DNA of 64,000 bases from Frigoribacterium sp. PhB116 (GTDB taxonomy: Bacteria > Actinomycetota > Actinomycetes > Actinomycetales > Microbacteriaceae), in assembly GCF_004364285.1 (NCBI RefSeq), contig NZ_SOBE01000002.1, positions 248,001 through 312,000 on the forward strand. Direction: 5' to 3'. Positions 58,633 through 64,000 of this stretch are shown piece after piece (within the stretch, counting starts at the first letter, position 1; every line of letters begins with the position of its first letter). A program made the position numbers and the translations under genes. The notes under the pieces are model-generated. The model saw only the letters and a program-made list of their open reading frames with translations, was not told where the DNA came from and did no database searches.

Positions 58633-59747
58633 GCGCTCCGGACCGCGCCACGGTCGAGCCCGCCGCTCCGCTGACCCGGCGAGAGGCACTGGCACGGGAG
58701 CGCGCCGCGCTCGCCGGCTCGTCGGCCGACGTGGCTCCGTCCGACGCCGCCTCGTCGGCTCCGGCCACCGTCACACCTGCTGCCCCTGCGGCCGTCCCGT
58801 CTCCGGCAGCCGCATCCGCCGCTGCTCCGACCGCTGCGCCGGCCGCGGTCTCGGCCTCCCGCCGTGCCGTCGTGGCCGTGCGCCCTCGCCGGGTGCCTGC
58901 CTCGACCTCGCCGGCCCGCGCCTCCTCGTCGTCCCGGACGCCGTCGTCACCGCCCGTCGCCCGCGCGACCATGTCGAAGGCTGCCCGTCGGCTGCGCGCC
59001 GCCGCGGTGCCTGCCGTCGCGTTCCTCGCGAGCGGGCTGTTCTTCTCGTCCAACGTCACGCCGGCGACCGCGAGCGACCTCGGCGGGTCGGTCGTGCAGA
59101 CCTCGGCCGCGGCCCCCGTCCCCGGCCAGACGCTCGCCGCCTCGCTCGTGGTGCTCACCGTCTCGGAGCGCGACGCGTTCGTCGTCAAGGACGCCCCGCC
59201 TCCGCCGCCCCCGCCCCCGGTCGTCGCGCCGACGCCCGAGAAGGGCACCTCGAACGCGAAGTCGACCCGCACCGGCGGGGTCGCGGCCGGCGGCGGCACG
59301 ATCGTCAACTCGGGTACGGGCGACATCCGGTGGCCGTTCCCCGGCACCGTCGTGCTCAGCTCGGGCTTCGGGCCCCGTGCCGCGCCCTGCGCCGCCTGCT
59401 CGAGCATGCACATGGGCCTCGACATGACACCGGGAGGCGGCACTCCCATCGGCGCCGTCGCCGCGGGCACGGTCCGCACGTCGGGCCTTCACGCGCAGTT
59501 CGGCCAGTACGCGGTCATCGACCACGTGATCGACGGCCAGAAGGTCAGCACCCTGTACGCGCACATGATCGTCGGGTCGAGCCCGCTCGTCGTGGGGCAG
59601 CAGGTCGCCGTGGGCGAGCTCGTCGGGCTCGTCGGGCGCAGCGGCGTGGCCACGGGCGAGCACCTGCACTTCGAGGTGCTGATCGGCGGCTCGACCCAGG
59701 TCGACCCGCGTGCCTGGCTCGACGCCAACGCCGGCCGCACGCTCTAG
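58629..59747 (+). CDS. M23 (LytM-type) peptidoglycan peptidase family protein
   Basis: This 372-residue protein has a long Ala/Pro/Ser-rich cytosolic N-terminus, a membrane or signal segment at about 122-143 (AVPAVAFLASGLFFSS), a proline run (PPPPPPPPVV) and a C-terminal LytM domain. The zinc motif is complete: HMGLDM (H-x3-D) near residue 260 and GEHLHFEV (H-x-H) near 344. The domain should cut peptidoglycan cross-links or activate other hydrolases outside the cell. Two cysteine-containing loops (CAACSS) just before the first His could form a disulphide. The start at the GTGA overlap is inferred from the leader ORF. Confidence 0.88.
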   Translation: MSAPDRATVEPAAPLTRREALARERAALAGSSADVAPSDAASSAPATVTPAAPAAVPSPAAASAAAPTAAPAAVSASRRAVVAVRPRRVPASTSPARASSSSRTPSSPPVARATMSKAARRLRAAAVPAVAFLASGLFFSSNVTPATASDLGGSVVQTSAAAPVPGQTLAASLVVLTVSERDAFVVKDAPPPPPPPPVVAPTPEKGTSNAKSTRTGGVAAGGGTIVNSGTGDIRWPFPGTVVLSSGFGPRAAPCAACSSMHMGLDMTPGGGTPIGAVAAGTVRTSGLHAQFGQYAVIDHVIDGQKVSTLYAHMIVGSSPLVVGQQVAVGELVGLVGRSGVATGEHLHFEVLIGGSTQVDPRAWLDANAGRTL

Positions 59748-59791
59748 GCGCAGCCCCGCGCCGCCCATCCCCGCGTCCAGGTCTCTCCTCA

Positions 59792-59882
59792 TTCAGGAAC
59801 TCGAGTCCTGAGTTCGCACTACGCAGGAGGCGCGGTCCTGGACCGTGCACAGTTCAGGAACTCAGACGCCTCGTCTCCTGAA
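59792..59882. repeat. Copy C of the TTCAGGA/TCCTGA intergenic element
   Basis: TTCAGGA (59792-59798), TCCTGA (59806), TCCTG (59836), GTGCAC (59845-59850), TTCAGGA (59853-59859) and TCCTGAA (59876-59882) follow the order of copies A and B. It lies between the convergent M23 and nagA genes and contains one copy of the 9-mer AGGAGGCGC (59825). Confidence 0.65.
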
Positions 59883-59900
59883 TTGCACGGACGCACTACG

Positions 59901-61112
59901 TCAGCGACCGTCCGTCAGCTCGCGGCCCCCGGCCCACACGCGGGACACGTGCCAGTCGTCCGTCCACACGACGGCGTCGGCGACGTAGCCCGGAGCGAGC
60001 AGGCCGATCCGGTCGTCCTCGCCGAGCGCCTTCGCCGGCACCGTCGTCAGGGCCTCCACGGCGCACGTCGGCGATTGCTCGGCGCCCGTCAGGGCGAGGC
60101 GCAGGGCGGCGTCCTGCGTCAGGGTCGAGCCGGCGATGGTGTCGGTGCCGGCGAGCACCGCGACGCCGTCGCTCACCGTCACGGCGAGCTCGCCGAGCAG
60201 GTAGTCGCCGTCGGCCGAGCCCGCGGCGGACATCGCGTCCGTGATCAGGGCGACACGGCCGGGGGCGGAGGCGAACACCATGCGGACGACCTCCGGGTGA
60301 ACGTGGACGCCGTCGAGGATCAGCTCGATCGTGACGCGGTCGTCGCTGACGGCCGCGACGACGGGGCCGGGCTCGCGGTGGCCGATGCCCGCGATCGCGT
60401 TGAACGCGTGGGTCATCATGGTCGCGCCGCGGTCGAACGCGGCGACCGCGAGGTCGTGGTCGGCGTCGGTGTGCCCGACGGCGGCGACGGCCCCGGCGGC
60501 GACGATGCGCTCGACGGCGTCGAGCCCGCCCGGCAGCTCGGGAGCGAGCGTGACCTGCCGCACCACGCCGGGCACGGCCCCGAGCAGGGCGTCGACGTTC
60601 TCGGGCGAGGGCGCGGCGAGGTGCTGCTCGGCGTGCGCGCCCTTGCGGTGCGGTGCGAGGAACGGCCCCTCGAGGTGCGCGCCGAGGACGAGCGGGTCGC
60701 GACGCCGGAGCTCGGCGATGGTCTCGAGCGAGCCCCGGAGGCGGTCGAGCGGGTTCGCGACCAGGCTCACCAGCGAGCGGGTCGTCCCGTGCGCGCGGTG
60801 CAGGGCCAGGCCGCGCTCGATCTCGTCGGCGCCTCCGTCGTGGCTGGCGCCGCCTCCTCCGTGGGTGTGCAGGTCGACGAGGCCCGGGGTGAGGCGGGCG
60901 CCGTCGAGATCGACCACGACGTCGGCGACCGGCAGCGCGCCTCCTAGTCCGTCCCGGCCGTCGCGGTGCCGACCAGGGGCCTCGAGCGGGAAGGCCTGCT
61001 CGGCCGTGCTCCCGGTCGCGACGATGAGGTCGCCGTCGACGAGCATCCAGAAGCCCTCGGTCTCGCCCGTGGCGTCGACCGCCCGGGCGTTCGTGAAGAG
61101 GGTGGTGCTCAT
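59901..61112 (-). CDS. nagA: N-acetylglucosamine-6-phosphate deacetylase
   Basis: This 403-residue amidohydrolase removes acetate from GlcNAc-6-P before NagB acts. Metal and catalytic segments are present: GLVDLHTHGGGG, LGAHLEGPFLAPHRKGAH (conserved Glu), AVGHTDADHD, THAFNAI, DGVHVHPEVVRM and LITDAMSAAG with the catalytic Asp. The end PGYVADAVVWTDDWHVSRVW is the usual beta-sandwich close. The ATG at 61112 overlaps the stop of the preceding gene (ATGA). It is separated from nagB by the PTS genes, regulator and M23 gene. Confidence 0.95.
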   Translation of the reverse strand: MSTTLFTNARAVDATGETEGFWMLVDGDLIVATGSTAEQAFPLEAPGRHRDGRDGLGGALPVADVVVDLDGARLTPGLVDLHTHGGGGASHDGGADEIERGLALHRAHGTTRSLVSLVANPLDRLRGSLETIAELRRRDPLVLGAHLEGPFLAPHRKGAHAEQHLAAPSPENVDALLGAVPGVVRQVTLAPELPGGLDAVERIVAAGAVAAVGHTDADHDLAVAAFDRGATMMTHAFNAIAGIGHREPGPVVAAVSDDRVTIELILDGVHVHPEVVRMVFASAPGRVALITDAMSAAGSADGDYLLGELAVTVSDGVAVLAGTDTIAGSTLTQDAALRLALTGAEQSPTCAVEALTTVPAKALGEDDRIGLLAPGYVADAVVWTDDWHVSRVWAGGRELTDGR

Positions 61113-61495
61113 GCGCGGTCCTCCCGGCGGGCGGCGACGACGCCGGTGACGGCGGCGACCAGGGCGAAGGCGACCGCGACGACCGGGTGCCCGAGCTGGG
61201 CCCAGGCGATCGCGGCCGCGCCCATCACCGCGATCTCGACGAGGCTGCGGCCGACCCGGTCGGTCGGCACCACGGCCCGCGGCGAGCGGAACAGGGCCCA
61301 GACGACGACGGCGAAGCCGGGCGCCCCGAGCATGAACGCGAGGGCCGGCCACGGCCAGGCCCAGGCCAGGTAGCCCCACAGGGCCAGGGAGAACAGGGCG
61401 AAGAGCTCGACGGCGAAGCGGAGCAGGTCGAAGGGGGCGGGGCGGCGAGCCGCGGGCGGACGGTGGTCGGCTGTCGCGGCGTCGGTCGGGGTCAC
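61109..61495 (-). CDS. YrdB-like (DUF2568) small membrane protein
   Basis: This 128-residue protein has four hydrophobic helices, at about residues 24-46, 50-68, 86-102 and 105-122, after a proline/arginine-rich start. DLLRFAVELFALFSLALWGY and the ALFRSPRA loop match the YrdB/DUF2568 family, whose function is unknown. The GTG start lies 6 nt after a TACGCT -10 box, so the mRNA is probably leaderless. It is coupled to nagA by ATGA, which ties nagA transcription to this promoter. Confidence 0.8.
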   Translation of the reverse strand: MTPTDAATADHRPPAARRPAPFDLLRFAVELFALFSLALWGYLAWAWPWPALAFMLGAPGFAVVVWALFRSPRAVVPTDRVGRSLVEIAVMGAAAIAWAQLGHPVVAVAFALVAAVTGVVAARREDRA

Positions 61496-61501
61496 GGTGC
61501 C

Positions 61502-61507
61502 AGCGTA
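61502..61507 (-). promoter_or_regulatory. -10 box TACGCT of the YrdB-nagA operon
   Basis: On the minus strand TACGCT is followed by GGCACC and the GTG at 61495, a 6-nt spacing that leaves no leader. Confidence 0.5.
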
Positions 61508-61538
61508 CGACCGTGCGCCCGGTGCGCGGTGCGGCAGG

Positions 61539-62432
61539 TCAGCGGAAGACGATGGTGCGGGCGCCGTCGAGCAGCACCCGGTTCTCGGCGAACCAGCGGA
61601 CGGCCTGGGTGAGCGTGCGGCTCTCCTCGTCCTGGCCGATCGCCATCAGCTCGGGGGCGCTGCGGGTGTGGTCGACCCGCACGACGTTCTGCTCGATGAT
61701 CGGCCCCTCGTCGAGGTCGCTCGTCACGAAGTGCGCCGTCGCACCGATCAGCTTCACGCCGCGCGCGTGCGCCTGCCGGTAGGGGTTCGCGCCCTTGAAG
61801 CCGGGCAGGAACGAGTGGTGGATGTTGATCGCGCGCCCCTCGAGCGCCGCACAGAGCTCGGGGCTGAGGATCTGCATGTACCGGGCGAGCACGACCAGCT
61901 CGATGTCGTAGCGGTCGATGACCTGCAGCACGCGGGCCTCGAACGCGGCCTTGCTCTCGGCGTCCGAGACGGCGTGGTGCTCGAAGCGGGTGCCGTAGAA
62001 CTCCGCGAGCTCGCCGAGATCGGGGTGGTTGGCCAGCACGAGGGGGATCTCGACGGGCAGCTGGCCGGCACGCTGGCGGAACAGCAGGTCGTTGAGGCAG
62101 TGCGCCGCCTTGCTCGCGAGCACGAGCGTGCGGGTCGGCCGACCGACGACGTCGAGTTCGTGCTGCATGCCGTAGCGCTCGACGACGGGGGCGAGCCGCG
62201 ACTCGAACGCCGCGCGCTCGCCGGGCGCCTCGACCTGCAGCCGCATGAAGAAGGTGCCGGTGTCGTGGCTCGAGAACTGGGCGGACTCGGTGATGTTGCC
62301 GCCCGCCTCCACCACCGCTCCGCTGATCGCGTGGACGATGCCGGGGGCGTCGTCGCAGACGAGCGTGAGGGTCCAGTGGGTCGTCGGCGCGGCGGGGGCG
62401 GCAGCCGAGGAGGCGGTGGTCGGGTCGGTCAC
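61539..62432 (-). CDS. purU: Formyltetrahydrofolate deformylase
   Basis: This 297-residue enzyme splits 10-formyl-THF into formate and THF, balancing one-carbon pools for purine synthesis. An N-terminal ACT domain (about 18-95: LTLVCDDAPGIVHAISGAVV) is followed by a formyltransferase-like domain with LARYMQILSPELC, INIHHSFLPGFKGANPYRQA (catalytic Asn-His) and GATAHFVTSDLDEGPIIEQ (conserved Asp). The order and length are those of PurU, not PurN, because of the ACT domain. The GTG start is 6 nt after a TACCCT -10 box, so it is probably leaderless. Confidence 0.95.
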   Translation of the reverse strand: MTDPTTASSAAAPAAPTTHWTLTLVCDDAPGIVHAISGAVVEAGGNITESAQFSSHDTGTFFMRLQVEAPGERAAFESRLAPVVERYGMQHELDVVGRPTRTLVLASKAAHCLNDLLFRQRAGQLPVEIPLVLANHPDLGELAEFYGTRFEHHAVSDAESKAAFEARVLQVIDRYDIELVVLARYMQILSPELCAALEGRAINIHHSFLPGFKGANPYRQAHARGVKLIGATAHFVTSDLDEGPIIEQNVVRVDHTRSAPELMAIGQDEESRTLTQAVRWFAENRVLLDGARTIVFR

Positions 62433-62438
62433 CAGCCC

Positions 62439-62444
62439 AGGGTA
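62439..62444 (-). promoter_or_regulatory. -10 box TACCCT of purU
   Basis: On the minus strand TACCCT then GGGCTG lead into the GTG at 62432 with a 6-nt gap and no ribosome site. Confidence 0.5.
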
Positions 62445-62462
62445 GTGCGCGGGTCGGCTCTG

Positions 62463-62870
62463 CTACGCGACCGCGGAGACGAGCAGCGCCGACAGCGTGA
62501 CCAGCGGGAACAGCCCCTGGGTCGCGGCGGCGCGCGCCTTGCTGCGGTCGGTGACGACGAGCACGAGCGCGGCGGCGAGCATCGAGCCCGTGCCGGCGAG
62601 GAGGAGGGCGAGACCGGCAGGGGAGGCCTCGGAGGCGGGACCGACGCCTCCGGCGATCACCAGGGCCACGCCGACCGCCGTCACGATCGCGAGGAACAGG
62701 TTGTAGAAGCCCTGGTTCAGCGCGAGCGGCTTCGTGTGCTCGGCCTGGGCGTCGCTCGTGATGCCGAAGGTGGCGCGGACGCGCGGGGTCGTCCAGAGCA
62801 CGGACTCCATCACGAAGATGTACACGTGCAGCAGGGCCGCGAGGGAGGCGGCGACGAGGGCGACGATCAT
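62463..62870 (-). CDS. DUF1304 family membrane protein
   Basis: This 135-residue protein has four predicted helices: about 3-20, 55-75, 84-102 and 115-133. ALLHVYIFVMESVLWTTPRVRATFGI and NQGFYNLFLAIV are the family hallmarks. The function is unknown. The ATG at 62870 is 6 nt after a TAGAGT -10 box, again with no leader. The purU promoter lies just after its stop, so the two genes probably have separate promoters in the same direction. Confidence 0.85.
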   Translation of the reverse strand: MIVALVAASLAALLHVYIFVMESVLWTTPRVRATFGITSDAQAEHTKPLALNQGFYNLFLAIVTAVGVALVIAGGVGPASEASPAGLALLLAGTGSMLAAALVLVVTDRSKARAAATQGLFPLVTLSALLVSAVA

Positions 62871-62876
62871 GTGCCG

Positions 62877-62882
62877 ACTCTA
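62877..62882 (-). promoter_or_regulatory. -10 box TAGAGT of the DUF1304 gene
   Basis: On the minus strand TAGAGT then CGGCAC lead directly into the ATG at 62870, the same 6-nt layout as purU and the YrdB gene. Confidence 0.5.
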
Positions 62883-62957
62883 GGCCCGGGGGCGCGCTGG
62901 CCGGCAGGCGGTGCCTCGGCTCCGGGGCGGGGGTCACCCTGCCGCATCGGGTTTCGG

Positions 62958-62989
62958 GCATCACGTCCCGTCACGACGCGACGTGATGC
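62958..62989. promoter_or_regulatory. Inverted repeat upstream of the ribokinase gene, candidate operator
   Basis: GCATCACGTC (62958-62967) and GACGTGATGC (62980-62989) are exact complements 12 bp apart. The block lies just before the candidate ribokinase promoter. An operator for a sugar regulator is the simplest reading. Confidence 0.5.
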
Positions 62990-63000
62990 TCGGAACTCAA

Positions 63001-63029
63001 TGCGACACTGTCGGGGTCGGGTCTAACGT
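63001..63029 (+). promoter_or_regulatory. Candidate ribokinase promoter
   Basis: TGCGAC (63001-63006) and TAACGT (63024-63029) are 17 bp apart. The start would be near 63036, giving a leader of about 80 nt with a GGAGGG ribosome site before the ATG at 63118. Confidence 0.5.
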
Positions 63030-63117
63030 CGGGGGAGCGGTCTCGGGAGATCGGTCTGCCCGCCGCGGGACCGCCTCCAGGCCGCCACTCGAGCTCACGA
63101 CGGAGGGACCTGGACCC

Positions 63118-64000
63118 ATGCCCCGCTCTGCTGACGCGATCTGCGCTGACGAGGTCGGCGCCGAGGTGGTCGGTGCCGACGTGGTCGGTGCCGGCGCCGG
63201 GGTCGGCGGCTCCGACCCGGCCCGTGCCGGCGTGGTCGTCGTCGGGTCGATCAACGTCGACCAGGTCGTGACGGTCGACCGCCTCCCCCTCCCCGGCGAG
63301 ACGCTGATCGGCACGTCGATGACGTTGCTGCCCGGCGGCAAGGGTGCGAACCAGGCCGTCGCCGCGGCCCGTCGGGGCGCGGCCACGACGATGATCGGCG
63401 CGGTCGGCGACGACGTGCACGCCTCAGCGGCGCTGCCGCTGCTCGTCGAGAGCGGCGTCGACGTCGAGCGGGTCGCCACGGCGGAGGGCCCCACCGGGCT
63501 CGCCGTGGTGAGCGTCGGCTCCGACTCCGAGAACACGATCGTCGTCGTGCCCGGCGCCAATGCGTCGGTCGACGAGGAGGCGGTCGACCGGCACGCCGAG
63601 GTCGTCTCCCGTGCCGCCGTGGTCGTGCTGCAGGGCGAGATCCCCGTCTCGGGGATCGAGCGCGCGGCACGGCTCGCGACGGGACGCCTGGTGCTCAACC
63701 TCGCGCCCGTCGTCGCGGTCTCGGCCGAGGTCGTCCGGCTCGGGGACCCGCTCGTGCTCAACGAGCACGAGGGGCGGCTGCTGCTCGAGCTCGTCGCGCC
63801 GGAGGCTGCCGAGCGCCTCGCGGGACGGGACGCGTCGCGTGACGCGACCGGCGCCTCCTCGGCTGCTGCCCCTTCGGACCCGTCGTCCCCGGACGCGTCT
63901 GATGTCTCGTCGGATGACGACGCGGCCGTCGTCGCCGAGTTGCGCGGCCTGGGCGTCGCCTCCGTCGTGCTCACGCGCGGTGCGGCCGGCGCCCTGGTCT
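63118..64000 (+). CDS. rbsK: Ribokinase-type PfkB sugar kinase, 3' end outside the window
   Basis: The frame is open from the ATG at 63118 to the window end (294 codons), so the catalytic C-terminus is missing. VVGSINVDQVVTVDRLPLPGE (residues about 41-61) and LLPGGKGANQAVAAARRGA are the ribokinase N-terminal signature with the sugar-binding GGKGAN. VVLQGEIPVSG and LVLNLAP then LVLNEHEG follow. Two features are odd: an extra N-terminus with VVGA repeats (about 12-35), and a low-complexity Asp/Ser/Ala insert (about 240-265) inside the fold. Ribose, or another furanose or nucleoside, is the usual substrate. The GGAGGG ribosome site supports the start. Confidence 0.88.
   Translation, partial: MPRSADAICADEVGAEVVGADVVGAGAGVGGSDPARAGVVVVGSINVDQVVTVDRLPLPGETLIGTSMTLLPGGKGANQAVAAARRGAATTMIGAVGDDVHASAALPLLVESGVDVERVATAEGPTGLAVVSVGSDSENTIVVVPGANASVDEEAVDRHAEVVSRAAVVVLQGEIPVSGIERAARLATGRLVLNLAPVVAVSAEVVRLGDPLVLNEHEGRLLLELVAPEAAERLAGRDASRDATGASSAAAPSDPSSPDASDVSSDDDAAVVAELRGLGVASVVLTRGAAGALV

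Noticed and set aside
62997-63974. A 325-codon minus-strand frame at the right end
   Set aside because: The plus strand has a clear ribokinase signature and ribosome site running off the window. The minus frame is Ser/Thr/Arg/Pro low-complexity sequence.
1-64000. tRNA, rRNA or a replication origin
   Set aside because: No cloverleaf with a conserved T-loop, no rRNA segment and no DnaA-box cluster was recognised by eye. A tRNA-finding program would be needed to exclude a tRNA fully.

Overview
The window is about 72% G+C with strongly GC3-biased codons, dense bidirectional gene packing, frequent GTG starts and ATGA/GTGA overlaps. The order sucC-sucD-DUF6350-purN-purH, an orphan-ATPase style of sugar ABC importer, a DasR/NagR-type GntR regulator and a LAXTG-type surface anchor point to a high-GC Actinomycetota, most likely a member of the Microbacteriaceae. 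This assignment is inferred from gene content only. No rRNA, tRNA, CRISPR array, transposase or prophage gene was seen.

Layout. 1-4069: end of a glycerophosphodiester phosphodiesterase gene, a small membrane protein and the PcrA/UvrD helicase. 4101-13052: a type VII (ESX/Ess-like) secretion locus. It has an FHA protein facing a seven-gene run: two small WXG100-like proteins, a candidate effector with its overlapping membrane partner (both with unusual base composition), two unknown proteins and a 1485-residue EccC/EssC-like motor ATPase. 13082-15043: a surface protein with a thioester-type Cys/Gln pair and an LAFTG anchor. 15272-17784: a small acidic protein, a SnoaL-like protein and a RecQ-like helicase. 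18101-24758: succinyl-CoA synthetase (sucCD), a DUF6350 membrane protein, and purN-purH. 25041-30177: a 35-codon leader ORF, a heterodimeric ABC exporter, an alkyltransferase-like protein and an acetyltransferase.

30268-50516 is mostly sugar and amino-sugar use. A ROK regulator, binding protein, two permeases and a GH38 alpha-mannosidase form a mannoside module. A ROK kinase diverges from a second ROK repressor, which leads a binding protein, two permeases, a GH20 hexosaminidase and an N-acyl-D-amino-acid deacylase. Neither importer has its own ATPase, so a shared MsiK-like ATPase elsewhere is expected. RidA and a D-serine-deaminase-like PLP enzyme diverge nearby. 50635-54577: an epimerase-like protein, CutC and an acyl-CoA synthetase. 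54602-61112: the GlcNAc core, with nagB and a PTS IIC on one strand, IIB and IIA on the other, a DasR/NagR-like regulator with matching GGTCATGACC operators, an M23 peptidase and nagA. 61109-64000: a YrdB-like protein, purU, a DUF1304 protein and the start of a ribokinase gene cut by the window end.

How the genes fit together. Chitin or peptidoglycan sugars can enter through the ABC importer and be cut by GH20, or enter through the PTS as GlcNAc-6-P. NagA and NagB then pass them to fructose-6-P. The neighbouring D-aminoacylase, D-amino-acid PLP enzyme and RidA suggest parallel handling of D-amino acids.

The signals least explained by the genes are: a nine-base word (AGGAGGCGC/GCGCCTCCT) that I counted 34 times by eye, a three-copy family of roughly 95-bp intergenic elements built from TTCAGGA/TCCTGA arms around GTGCAC, several -10 boxes placed 6-9 nt before start codons (leaderless genes), two tiny leader ORFs overlapping the starts of longer genes, and the putative effector/immunity pair in the type VII locus.
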